This document shows, piece after piece, positions 8,208-16,277 of a DNA stretch of 40,737 nucleotides. The stretch is from Oscillospiraceae bacterium (GTDB taxonomy: Bacteria > Bacillota > Clostridia > UMGS1810), in assembly GCA_015068985.1 (NCBI GenBank), contig SVJL01000009.1, positions 1 through 40,737 of the forward strand. The letters run 5' to 3'. The translations under genes were made by a program, and so were the position numbers. Every line of letters starts with the position of its first letter. The stretch's first letter is position 1. The notes below the pieces were generated by a model. That model did not search any database, was not told the DNA's origin, and saw only the letters and a list, made by a program, of their open reading frames with translations.

Positions 8208-9515
8208 ATGAAATTAAAAAGCTTACTTGCAATTGTTCTTGTGCTTATGATGGCGTTGTCGGTCAATGCTTTTGCATCAGAAGAATACGACAATATTTTT
8301 GACAATCCGATTTTAGAGATTGTTGCACCGCTAAAGTCTGAACCCGGCACTCCGGCGGAAGACGCAGAGGTTGTTGGCGTTGATCTTTTCAGCAAACCAA
8401 CCGACGACAGCGAGATATATTCTATCAGCAAAAAAACCATCTATACCGACGGCTCCTACACTGAGGAATATCTGTTTGACTTAAAGGGTTACACGGTAGA
8501 CTTTGCAACGAACAGATTCCCTGCATATGTTGAGGGAAGCTGTGAAGATAAATATGTTGGATATGTGCTTTCGGAAGACGATCCCGAAGGAGCAGCATAC
8601 TATGAAGATGTTTATCTTATAGACCTCTCGGGCGAAGAGGTTGTTGAAACAGTTGTTGCATCAATTCTTCACGATTATAATGATGAGCTCTACACCTCCA
8701 CCTACACTGTATACACCGCTAAGGAGGAAGACGGCAAAATCATCAGAACTCCAATTTTTGACAAAGCACTCTTTAGCGACGAACTGGACGCATTATACAA
8801 CGGCACCGAATATGAAGATGGCTTAAAGTTTGGCAAGCTCAGAACAGACGAATTCAGTTTGTCTTGCTATTCTGACATTAACGACAAAGTGTATTTTGCA
8901 GATCCGGTTGCATCTTATTATTGGTTTTTCTATAAGCTCGGATATCTTGTAGAAGTGGGCAACAACGGCTATGCTATTGATTATTCACAGGAAGACCCCG
9001 AATCTCAGAGGGTGTATAATTCCGGCATAACCAATGTGTTTACCGAAGAGTCATACTCATTCTATGATACCGACATTTACGACATCACCGATTCCGGCTA
9101 TGCTTTGGTTGCAGTTAAAGACGAAAACAGAGTTGAAACCACATATATTGCAAAAATCAAAAAGCCTGCAGTTATAAGAGTTATGGTTGAAGGCGAGAAA
9201 GTGTTGTTTGATGTTCTCCCAACAATCAAAGACGGCAGAACACTTGTTCCTCTTCGTGCAATCTTTGAATCTCTTGGTGCAAAGGTTGAATGGAACGGCG
9301 AAAACCAGACAATAACCGCCACAAAAGGCGAAACAACCGTTGAGCTGAAAATAGGCTCCAAAGAGATGCACGTTGGTGAAGAAACAAAAACTCTTGACGT
9401 TGGCCCCGAAATTAAAGATGGCAGAACTCTTGTTCCCGCAAGAGCTGTTGCAGAAGCCTTTGGCTGCACTGTTGATTGGGACGGCGAAGCTCAGATGGTT
9501 AGCATAAATTATTAA
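8208..9515 (+). CDS. Secreted protein of unknown N-terminal domain with stalk domain
   Basis: A 435-residue exported protein. The signal peptide is at about 1-24 (LLAIVLVLMMALSVNAFA). Residues 25-315 form an acidic, tyrosine-rich region that I do not recognise; it contains DGSYTEEYLFDLKGYTVDFA-like beta-strand patterns. The C-terminus (about 325-435) is a copper amine oxidase-like stalk domain (DGRTLVPLRAIFESLGAKV; DGRTLVPARAVAEAFGCTV), close to that of the LRR neighbour. GAGAGGA precedes the ATG. The GNAT gene follows 15 nt later with no terminator between, so they are probably cotranscribed. Confidence 0.8.
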   Translation: MKLKSLLAIVLVLMMALSVNAFASEEYDNIFDNPILEIVAPLKSEPGTPAEDAEVVGVDLFSKPTDDSEIYSISKKTIYTDGSYTEEYLFDLKGYTVDFATNRFPAYVEGSCEDKYVGYVLSEDDPEGAAYYEDVYLIDLSGEEVVETVVASILHDYNDELYTSTYTVYTAKEEDGKIIRTPIFDKALFSDELDALYNGTEYEDGLKFGKLRTDEFSLSCYSDINDKVYFADPVASYYWFFYKLGYLVEVGNNGYAIDYSQEDPESQRVYNSGITNVFTEESYSFYDTDIYDITDSGYALVAVKDENRVETTYIAKIKKPAVIRVMVEGEKVLFDVLPTIKDGRTLVPLRAIFESLGAKVEWNGENQTITATKGETTVELKIGSKEMHVGEETKTLDVGPEIKDGRTLVPARAVAEAFGCTVDWDGEAQMVSINY

Positions 9516-9530
9516 TTGGAGTGAATTTTT

Positions 9531-9968
9531 GTGATAACACTCAGACAAACCCAATATGAAGACTATATTCTCCTTGCCGACACCGGCTACGGTGCAATGG
9601 GAGAAGCGGAATTTTGCAAAATGGCTGATGCATCAATGCTGAAAGAATTAGACGACAAATATTTTCAGAGCTTTACCATTGTTGACAACGATGCCGTTGT
9701 TGGAATTGCAACTCTTTTTGCTCACTCGCGCCACATAATCGGCACCGGAATTGAAATAAGGCCGCCTCACCGGCAAAGAGGCTATGCAACTTATGTTTTA
9801 AAAAAGCTTCTGGAATTTGCCAAAAGTCTTGGCTATGCCATTGCATCAACATATGTCAGGGAAGACAACGTCCCGTCAAAAGCTTTTCATGAGAAGCTTG
9901 GGTTTGAAAAAGATGGAGTTTTTGAAAAAAACGGACGCGAAGTGTGCGTATATTTGAAATTACTTTAA
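9531..9968 (+). CDS. GNAT family N-acetyltransferase
   Basis: A 145-residue GCN5-related acetyltransferase that would transfer an acetyl group from acetyl-CoA to an amine. The acetyl-CoA motif A is seen as GIEIRPPHRQRGYATYVLK (about residues 75-93), with the R/QxxGxA-type core QRGYAT. The motif B region SAFHEKLGFEK is present as KAFHEKLGFEKDGVF (about 115-129). The start is a GTG with GGAGTG 8 nt upstream. The substrate cannot be read from the sequence. It follows the stalk-domain gene at 8208 closely; I see no functional reason for the pairing. Confidence 0.88.
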   Translation: MITLRQTQYEDYILLADTGYGAMGEAEFCKMADASMLKELDDKYFQSFTIVDNDAVVGIATLFAHSRHIIGTGIEIRPPHRQRGYATYVLKKLLEFAKSLGYAIASTYVREDNVPSKAFHEKLGFEKDGVFEKNGREVCVYLKLL

Positions 9969-10005
9969 TGTTGTGATATGAGGGAATAGGAAAAAATGAT
10001 TCAGA

Positions 10006-10148
10006 ATTGTCAAATCGAACTCAAAGCAAGGCAAAGCCTTGCTTTGAGCGACAGCCCGAAGCTGTACAAAGGTACTGCGAGGGTGAGATTTGGCAATAGT
10101 CAAAAGCGATTTATAAAGAGAAAAACATTGCAAAAGCAATGTTTTTCT
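10006..10148. repeat. Cluster of perfect hairpins between the GNAT and ROK genes
   Basis: Two 13-bp perfect stems dominate. CTCAAAGCAAGGC/GCCTTGCTTTGAG with loop AAA lies at 10020-10048. AGAAAAACATTGC/GCAATGTTTTTCT with loop AAAA lies at 10119-10148. Between them is ACAGC-CCGAA-GCTGT (10051-10065). An outer pair at 10006-10016 and 10087-10097 encloses the first stem. The 315 bp between the convergent genes hold no other feature. The second hairpin has a short T-run and could act as a terminator for either gene. Confidence 0.65.
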
Positions 10149-10284
10149 ACATATGGATTAATTTTTAAGCGTTTAAGGGATAAATTAACAATTACTAACA
10201 TGCTTAAACTCTGCCTTTGACGTTCTGGACTTTTTTTACATTCCCCTTGAAAAAATATTTGATTTTATGTGTTAGAGGTTGCCA

Positions 10285-11463
10285 TCAGGCAATGGGATTA
10301 TTGCAAATTGCGTCAAGCACTTTTGCAATGCCGCCTTTCAAAACGGCATCATCGCCAAGACTTGATGCTTTAATCACGCAGGTGCTCTCAGCTCCGCCCA
10401 TTGCGGAAGAGGGCACTTTTTTTATTTGTGACACAACTGCTTTGTCAAAGCCTTTTATTCCCGATGCAACAACAATCATTGCAGGGTTAAAAATGTTTGC
10501 AATGTTTAGTATTGCTGCCGAAAGATATTTTACTTCGTTGTTAACAACGGCCTCGGCAGCCTTATCGCCTGTGATATATGCTTCCATAATTTCCGGGCAG
10601 GAGCTGTCGGGGGAAAGAACACTTGTTTTGTCAATGTTCTCTTGCAGCACCCTTTTCATTGCGGCTTCGTTGGTGTGAGCCTGAAGACATCCTCTCATAC
10701 CACATTCGCAAAGAGGTCCGTCAATGTTAATAATGCTGTGGCCAATTTCACCGGCGGTGTCGGTTGTGCCTCTCACAAGACGGGAATCACTGACCACTGC
10801 CGCACCAACACCCGAACCAATATAGAGCAGCACAAAGTCGTCTCTGTTCTGAGCGTTTCCAAACCACATTTCACTCATTGCCATAAGACGCACGTCGTTT
10901 TCTACATACACATCAAGCCCCGTTTTTTTGCAGAGCATATCTTTTATGGCAATGTTTTTCCACTTCAGCAGCGGTGCGTTGATTATAACGCCTTTGCTTG
11001 AATCGGCAGTGCCGTGAACACCAACGCCAAGACCTGCAACCTCCAATGTGTTTTCTTTTGAAAATTCACCAAGGCTGTGAGCTATAAAATTTACGCAGTC
11101 ATCGGGTGATGGATTGTCTGACGAAAAGCAGAGTTCAAATTCTCTTATGATGTTTGAGGCAAAATCAGACAATGCAAGCTTCACGCCTGTGGGGCTGATG
11201 TAGGCACCGGCGATGCAGTAGCGATTGGATTTCAGCTTTAGCATAACGGGCTTTCTGCCGCCTGTTGATGCACCCACTGCGCATTCCTGAATTATTCCGG
11301 CATCAATAAGGCGGGCAGTTATGTTGGTAACTGTTGCAGCCGTAAGACCGGTGGCTTTTGCCAGCTCAATTCTTGATATTTCTTTTTCGCTTCGTATTTT
11401 ATTGAGAATCAGGGCAGTGTTCATTTTCTTCATAAGAGAAAAACTGCCAATTTTGTTTTTCAT
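10285..11463 (-). CDS. ROK family transcriptional regulator
   Basis: A 392-residue NagC/XylR-type regulator. An N-terminal winged helix (about residues 10-65, KIRSEKEISRIELAKATGLT and AATVTNITARLIDAGII) precedes a ROK domain with the conserved zinc and signature region GHSIINIDGPLCECGMRGCL (about 245-265). Such proteins usually repress sugar uptake or catabolic genes and respond to a sugar or sugar phosphate. I start at 11463 because AAAGG then sits 9 nt upstream; the ATG at 11472 would abut the same site. No sugar genes lie next to it. It is in tandem with the S41 gene upstream, separated by the hairpin array. Confidence 0.9.
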   Translation of the reverse strand: MKNKIGSFSLMKKMNTALILNKIRSEKEISRIELAKATGLTAATVTNITARLIDAGIIQECAVGASTGGRKPVMLKLKSNRYCIAGAYISPTGVKLALSDFASNIIREFELCFSSDNPSPDDCVNFIAHSLGEFSKENTLEVAGLGVGVHGTADSSKGVIINAPLLKWKNIAIKDMLCKKTGLDVYVENDVRLMAMSEMWFGNAQNRDDFVLLYIGSGVGAAVVSDSRLVRGTTDTAGEIGHSIINIDGPLCECGMRGCLQAHTNEAAMKRVLQENIDKTSVLSPDSSCPEIMEAYITGDKAAEAVVNNEVKYLSAAILNIANIFNPAMIVVASGIKGFDKAVVSQIKKVPSSAMGGAESTCVIKASSLGDDAVLKGGIAKVLDAICNNPIA

Positions 11464-11513
11464 ATTTTTCATCCTTTAATGATGTTAATTAGCCGTTGTG
11501 GAGTTATTGTAAG

Positions 11514-11814
11514 ATAAATTATTGTTTAGCTAAATTTTGAGCTGACGCTCAAAGCTAAATTATTTCGCTATGCTCAATAGCTAAATAGCACTAAAGTGCA
11601 GCTAAATAAAATTTGCCTATTAGCTGTGCGAAGCACAATTTAGCTGCCGGAGGCAATTTAGCTGACCTATGGTCTATTTAGCTTGCCGTAAGGCAAATTT
11701 AGCTAATTATTGTTTATTGCTTTCAGCAATAAACAATAATTTATAACAGTTCGATAAATTTAGCCGAAACAATCAACGCAAATTGATTGTTTCGGCTTTT
11801 GTCAGAATTTAGCT
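11514..11814. repeat. Array of mini-hairpins spaced by TTTAGCT/AGCTAAA words
   Basis: The core 11514-11744 has perfect 15-bp ends, ATAAATTATTGTTTA and its complement. Inside, the word AGCTAAA (left half) or TTTAGCT (right half) recurs near 11525, 11553, 11579, 11600, 11619 (one mismatch), 11639, 11657, 11677 and 11698. The spacing is about 20 bp from 11579 on. Between the words are small hairpins: TTTGAGC-TGAC-GCTCAAA, GCAC-TAAA-GTGC, TGTGC-GAA-GCACA, TGCC-GGA-GGCA, GACC-TAT-GGTC and TTGCC-GTAA-GGCAA. A 16-bp stem with loop TTTCA closes the core (11705-11741). A last TTTAGCT (11808-11814) overlaps the S41 stop codon. No reading frame. Confidence 0.8.
11762..11797 (-). terminator. Putative terminator of the S41/ftsEX operon
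   Basis: A perfect 15-bp stem, AGCCGAAACAATCAA (11762-11776) and TTGATTGTTTCGGCT (11783-11797), with a 6-nt loop. It lies 12 nt past the S41 stop. The T-run is better on the plus strand, so it may instead be part of the hairpin array. Confidence 0.55.
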
Positions 11815-12993
11815 TATCTTTAATATTTCAATTGCTTTTTCCATTTGAGGGTCGGCAAGGCCTTCATCTTCAAGAGACTGAAAAGTTGTGCCCTCAGGAA
11901 GCAAAACCTCAACGTCCGGTTCTACGCCTGTTTTGTCAATGCACACTCCGGAGGGAGTGAAATACTTGGCAATTGTGATTCTGAGGCCTGAACCGTCACG
12001 CAGATCGAACACCCCCTGCACAACGCCCTTGCCGTATGTTTTTTCGCCAACGAGAGTGGCTTTTTTGTATTCTTTAAGTGAGGCAGCCAAAATTTCGGAT
12101 GCGCTGGCACTTTCGGAATTGATGAGTACGCACATTGGCACGTTGATGCAATCTGCGTCCGATTTATACACATCCTCTTTGCCGTTTTTGTCTTTTACGG
12201 TTGTTATAACTCCTTCAGGGAGCAGTGTGTCGCAGATGTCTACAACTGTGTCAAGACTGCCGCCGGGGTTGGAACGCACATCAATGATGAGCGACTTCAT
12301 ACCTTGTTTTTGCAGTTTTTCGAGGGATTCTTCAAATCTTTCGGCAACCTTGTTGCCAAAGGTTTCGATGCGAATGTAGCCGATGTTTTCATCGAGCATT
12401 TTTTCTGTAACATACTCCAGGTTGAGGTCGTCAACAACTACTTCAAAAACACTGACTACTCCGTCTCTCTTTATTCCTATATTGGTTGATTTTCCGCTGG
12501 GAGTGTTTCTGATATCGGCAGAGAGAGTCTGCAACTGAGATGGCAGATATTCTTTGCCATTGACCGAAACAATAATATCCCCTTTCACCAGTCCTGCTTT
12601 GTGTGCCGGAGAGCCGGTTGTTACACTTTCGATAACAAACTCGTTGTTTTTAAGCATTATGCCAACGCCTATGCCAACATAATGACCATCCAGACTTTCC
12701 TGCATCTGTTTATACACGTCCTCCGGTAAGTATGAGGTGTATTTTTCGCAGGCTCCCGAAACAAAGCTCATTGCTGCTTGCTTGGTCATATAGCTTTTGC
12801 TGTAGTCACCCATAAAGTATCTGTCCATCAGGGCTTCAATGCGCAAAAGCTTTGATGCAGGAGAACCGCTTATTCTGTATGTCACATAAGAATATATATC
12901 TTTGCCGATTGGTGTGACATAAAATATAGTTGTTGCCAAAATGGCTATCATCGCCGTTATTGCAACTGTTATTACAAATTGTTTTTTGTTCAC
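11809..12993 (-). CDS. S41 family C-terminal processing peptidase
   Basis: A 394-residue CtpA/CtpB-type serine protease. An N-terminal signal anchor (about 7-28) is followed by a PDZ domain (about 100-180, with YVGIGVGIMLKNNEFVIESV and AGLVKGDIIVSVNGK) and the S41 catalytic core. The nucleophile is predicted as Ser297 in SESASASE and the general base as Lys322 in TYGKG, 25 residues apart as in CtpB and Prc; Gln326 follows. It would act outside the membrane. The start is GTG with GGAG 10 nt upstream. Its place after ftsE-ftsX-M23 suggests a role in regulating wall hydrolysis at division or in sporulation signalling, as for Bacillus CtpB. Confidence 0.93.
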   Translation of the reverse strand: MNKKQFVITVAITAMIAILATTIFYVTPIGKDIYSYVTYRISGSPASKLLRIEALMDRYFMGDYSKSYMTKQAAMSFVSGACEKYTSYLPEDVYKQMQESLDGHYVGIGVGIMLKNNEFVIESVTTGSPAHKAGLVKGDIIVSVNGKEYLPSQLQTLSADIRNTPSGKSTNIGIKRDGVVSVFEVVVDDLNLEYVTEKMLDENIGYIRIETFGNKVAERFEESLEKLQKQGMKSLIIDVRSNPGGSLDTVVDICDTLLPEGVITTVKDKNGKEDVYKSDADCINVPMCVLINSESASASEILAASLKEYKKATLVGEKTYGKGVVQGVFDLRDGSGLRITIAKYFTPSGVCIDKTGVEPDVEVLLPEGTTFQSLEDEGLADPQMEKAIEILKIS

Positions 12994-13039
12994 TAAAAAT
13001 CAGCTCCGATAAAATTGTATGACAAGTAAAGAGGTTTTA

Positions 13040-14209
13040 TTAGTTAAAATACTGCATTGGGTTTGTGGTTGAACCGTTTACCTGAACTTCATAGTGAATA
13101 TGAGGTCCGGTAGACATTCCGGTTGAGCCGCATTTTGCAATTACCTGACCTTTTTTTACTGCTTGTCCTCTCGATACGAGAAGGGAGCTGCAGTGAGCAT
13201 AAAGGGTGGTGTAGCCGCCACCGTGGTTAATAACAACATAGTTGCCGTAGCCGCCGGAGTTGTAACCCGAAACAATAACAACACCGTCTGCCGATGCTAA
13301 AATGTCTGTGCCGTGGGCAGCACCAATGTCGATGCCGGCATGGAAGCGTGATTTGCCTGTTACGGGGTGAATACGGTAGCCATATGGTGATGTTACACGG
13401 TGACTGTTGTTTGACGGCCACGCAAATTTGCCTCCGGTAAAGTTTTTGGGAACGTTAACATCGCCCGATGCATCCGATTGCTTACGCAGACGTTCTGCTT
13501 CTTCTTTGGCTGCAGCTTCTGCCTGCTTTGCAAGCTGAAATTCTCTTTCATACTTGTCAATGTCTTTCTGGAGGTCATCGATTATTGCCTGGCTTTCGGC
13601 ACGGTAGCCGTCGAGCTCGGCTTTCTTTTCATCTTGAACCTCTTTCAGCTTGAGCACTTCTTCCTTTTGGTCAAGAAGGTCAACCTTCATTTCTGCCACG
13701 TCGACCATAGACTGTTCGATTTCTTCAAGCTTTTGGGAGTCATATTGTGCAACACGTTTCACAACCGACATTCTTGTGAGCATATCGTCAATGGATTTTG
13801 AACGGAGCAAAATTTCTGTGTAAGAAACATTTCCTTTTTTGATGAGTCTTTTTGCTCTGTCGTTGTAGTCTTCGTTTTGCTTTTGCATTTCGCGGCTGAG
13901 TTCTGCTATTTTAATTTCGCTTTTAGCTATAGCATCATTTTTGCTGTCTATCTGTTGCTGATAAGAATCAATTTCTGCCTGAACTGCCGATATCTGTTTG
14001 TCTATTTCTTCGCGTTTGGCAATTTCTTTGCTCTGCCATTCTTTGGCAGCGTCTTTTTTCTGGGTGGCTTCCTTTTGCTTTTTCTGAGCTTGCTCAATGG
14101 AGGTTGCTCCGGCGTTTGTGATGGGAAACACCGAAAAGACGGAAACTGCAATAAATGCTACGAGTGCCAGCAGAGCCAGAATTCTTGTTAGTGTTTTATT
14201 TTTCTGCAT
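13040..14209 (-). CDS. EnvC-like murein hydrolase / activator with LytM (M23) domain
   Basis: A 389-residue exported protein. The signal peptide (about 1-35) is followed by a long coiled coil (about 38-250, rich in Lys, Glu and Gln) and a C-terminal M23 domain (about 260-389). Metal and catalytic residues are intact: His290 and Asp294 in HAGIDIG, His339 in YAHCSS, and His370 and His372 in GPHIHYEV. It could therefore be an active endopeptidase, unlike E. coli EnvC, which lacks them. The architecture matches FtsEX partners (PcsB, EnvC, CwlO type), in which the coiled coil contacts the FtsX extracellular domain. It lies directly downstream of ftsX, 30 nt away. Confidence 0.92.
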   Translation of the reverse strand: MQKNKTLTRILALLALVAFIAVSVFSVFPITNAGATSIEQAQKKQKEATQKKDAAKEWQSKEIAKREEIDKQISAVQAEIDSYQQQIDSKNDAIAKSEIKIAELSREMQKQNEDYNDRAKRLIKKGNVSYTEILLRSKSIDDMLTRMSVVKRVAQYDSQKLEEIEQSMVDVAEMKVDLLDQKEEVLKLKEVQDEKKAELDGYRAESQAIIDDLQKDIDKYEREFQLAKQAEAAAKEEAERLRKQSDASGDVNVPKNFTGGKFAWPSNNSHRVTSPYGYRIHPVTGKSRFHAGIDIGAAHGTDILASADGVVIVSGYNSGGYGNYVVINHGGGYTTLYAHCSSLLVSRGQAVKKGQVIAKCGSTGMSTGPHIHYEVQVNGSTTNPMQYFN

Positions 14210-14239
14210 CTGTCAGAATCCTTTCGTTAAATGGATTTA

Positions 14240-15532
14240 TCAAACATTCAAATATCTTCTCACGGAGATGGAGCTTCCAAACGCACCAATAACACCGCCG
14301 AGAATAACATATGCTGTTAAAAGCTTTGACCACAGTGATGAGAACTTCATAAGACCAAGATTCGCTGTGAACGAGGATGCACTGGAGCTTATTGCTGCCA
14401 TCAGGCCATCATACGTCCACTGGGATATGAAGAATGCAAGCACCGCAGAAAGAACGCCAATTAAGATGCCTTCCATTATAAACGGTCCTCTGATGTAGGA
14501 GTCGGTTGCGCCAACATATTTCATAATGTTGATTTCTTTGCGGCGGTTGTGAACGGTAAGCTTTATGGTGTTTGAAATAATAAACAGGCTGACAAGTGCA
14601 AACGCAACAATAATCCATATTGAGATTTTTTGCACAATATCTTTGAGACTGTCGATAACGGAAATCAGCTCTCTGCTGTTTTCAACGCTTTCGACGTGGC
14701 TGAGAGCCTCGAGCTCTGCTATGGTTTCGTCAGCGATGCTGAGGTCTTTGAGCGACACAGTGTATGCATCGGGAATCAGGTCTTCGGGGAGGCCTTCAAA
14801 ATCTTTGAGTTCTTCTTCAGTGAGCTCAGATTTGAATTTTTTAAATTTTTCTTTGCCGTTAACAAAGCCTATGTTATCAACGTCGATGTTGCCAATCTTT
14901 TCGATGTCGGCAAGAAGAAGGGCTTTGATTTCTTCATATTTTTCGTCGCTGAGGCCTGCTGTTACGCCGCCGAGAGTTGCAAGGCGATGGTGAGCCTCCT
15001 CGGCATCCAAAACCTCCGACACACCGTTTATTTGGCCAAGAAGTCTCATTGCTTCAATCTTTGCGGCGGGGTTTGAAAGGGTGACTGTGTAGGAATCGAG
15101 GATGCGTGCCCCCTCAGGAATTATAAATGTTGCTTTTTCGTTGTCGGAAAGCTTTGCAATAAAGTTTGCAATTCGGGTTTGGGAATCTACAAAGTTTATG
15201 TCCGACACGTTAACATTTGGAACTCCCATAATAAGAGTTTTAATCTCGTTCAGTGCATAATAATATGCAACGTCGTCGGCATTTGCATCACGTTTGACAA
15301 ACACCGAAATACTGTCGTCATCAAGCTGTATGGAGCGTGAAATATACACGTCAACCTGATAATCGTCGGCCATTTTGCTTGTCATATGATTTATGTTGAA
15401 TATACACATAAGGAACACACCGAAAACAAATATGCAGGCGGTAACAACCAAAAGCGATGTGATGGTCATAAGGCCGTTTTTGGCCATACCGCTGATGCCT
15501 TCGGTGAATGATCTTCTAATTGCTCTGAACAT
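14240..15532 (-). CDS. FtsX with apparently duplicated extracellular domain
   Basis: The permease-like subunit of the FtsEX complex, which couples ATP hydrolysis by FtsE to extracellular peptidoglycan hydrolases. The length is 430 residues, against about 300 in most FtsX. Membrane segments lie at about 24-46, 305-322, 352-372 and 400-420. The large loop between segments 1 and 2 appears to hold two copies of the same domain. Copy 1 (about 104-184) has INFVDSQTRIANFIAKLSD and LDSYTVTLSNPAAKIEAM; copy 2 (about 211-293) has IGFVNGKEKFKKFKSELTE and PDAYTVSLKDLSIADETI. The ATG at 15532 is chosen for its AAGGTGG site and overlaps ftsE by 17 nt. The upstream ATG at 15556 is less likely. Confidence 0.93.
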   Translation of the reverse strand: MFRAIRRSFTEGISGMAKNGLMTITSLLVVTACIFVFGVFLMCIFNINHMTSKMADDYQVDVYISRSIQLDDDSISVFVKRDANADDVAYYYALNEIKTLIMGVPNVNVSDINFVDSQTRIANFIAKLSDNEKATFIIPEGARILDSYTVTLSNPAAKIEAMRLLGQINGVSEVLDAEEAHHRLATLGGVTAGLSDEKYEEIKALLLADIEKIGNIDVDNIGFVNGKEKFKKFKSELTEEELKDFEGLPEDLIPDAYTVSLKDLSIADETIAELEALSHVESVENSRELISVIDSLKDIVQKISIWIIVAFALVSLFIISNTIKLTVHNRRKEINIMKYVGATDSYIRGPFIMEGILIGVLSAVLAFFISQWTYDGLMAAISSSASSFTANLGLMKFSSLWSKLLTAYVILGGVIGAFGSSISVRRYLNV

Positions 15533-16208
15533 TGCCGTAACCACCTTCGTTTTCATCACGGGTAATGATTCCTTTTTCGATAACAATTACCCTTTTTTTC
15601 ATATCGTTAACTATGTTTTCTGCGTGAGTGGCCATAACAATTGTTGTGCCACGTTTGTTGATGTCTTCCATTATCGTCATTATTTCGTGAGCTGTTTCGG
15701 GGTCGAGATTACCCGTTGGCTCGTCTGCTATCAGAACAACGGGGTTGTTGACAATTGCTCTTGCAATTGCAACTCTTTGCTGTTCGCCGCCCGAGAGCTG
15801 ATGAGGATACATTTTAGCTTTTGCAGAAAGCCCCACCTGACTGAGTACAAGAGGCACATTTTTGCGTATCTCTTTGTTGGAAGCACCAACAATCTCCATT
15901 GCGTACGACACATTTTGCTGAACATTTTTGTTTGGCAAAAGGCGAAAATCCTGAAACACAACACCCAGCGTGCGGCGAAAATACGGGATTTCGTTGTGGC
16001 GGAGAGCGTTAACGTCAATGTCGTTGATGATGATATTGCCTCCGGTTGCACTTTCTTCCTTCATCATAAGCTTAATTATTGTGGATTTGCCGGCAGCACT
16101 TGAACCAACCAAAAACACAAATTCCCCCTTGTTTATGTGAAAGGATACGCCCTTAAGGGCACCGTAGCCGTTGTCGTATATTTTTGCAACGTTTTCAAAT
16201 GTTATCAC
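15516..16208 (-). CDS. Cell division ATP-binding protein FtsE
   Basis: A 230-residue ABC ATPase that pairs with FtsX. Walker A is GSSAAGKST (about residues 36-44), the signature is LSGGEQQRVAIARA (about 138-151), and Walker B is VVLIADEPTGNLD (about 158-170) with the catalytic Glu present. The short acidic C-terminal tail reads RDENEGGYGNV. It starts with GTG; AAAGGAG lies 8 nt upstream. It is the first gene of the ftsE-ftsX-M23-S41 run, whose genes are overlapping or closely spaced and probably form one operon. The hairpin at 16229-16271 separates it from the PucR-type gene upstream on the same strand. Confidence 0.95.
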   Translation of the reverse strand: MITFENVAKIYDNGYGALKGVSFHINKGEFVFLVGSSAAGKSTIIKLMMKEESATGGNIIINDIDVNALRHNEIPYFRRTLGVVFQDFRLLPNKNVQQNVSYAMEIVGASNKEIRKNVPLVLSQVGLSAKAKMYPHQLSGGEQQRVAIARAIVNNPVVLIADEPTGNLDPETAHEIMTIMEDINKRGTTIVMATHAENIVNDMKKRVIVIEKGIITRDENEGGYGNVQSN

Positions 16209-16228
16209 TAAAAAAACTCCTTTTGCTT

Positions 16229-16271
16229 AGTCTGACAGTAGCTATCAGGCTTGTATAGCTATTATCAGGCT
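16229..16271. repeat. Short palindromic repeat, family B
   Basis: A 43-bp hairpin: AGTCTGACAGTAGCTAT pairs with ATAGCTATTATCAGGCT, with 3 mismatches in 17. Its ends match those of the element at 891-1165, so it looks like a family B element reduced to its tips. It lies between the PucR-type gene and ftsE and would be transcribed ahead of ftsE. Confidence 0.6.
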
Positions 16272-16277
16272 AAAAAA

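Noticed and set aside
10217-10678. Plus-strand open frame overlapping the ROK gene
   Set aside because: It is antisense to the conserved C-terminal part of the ROK regulator.
11579-11704. Possible CRISPR array, because of a word repeated about every 20 bp
   Set aside because: The repeat is only 7 bp, changes orientation midway, the 'spacers' are self-complementary hairpins, and no cas genes are near.
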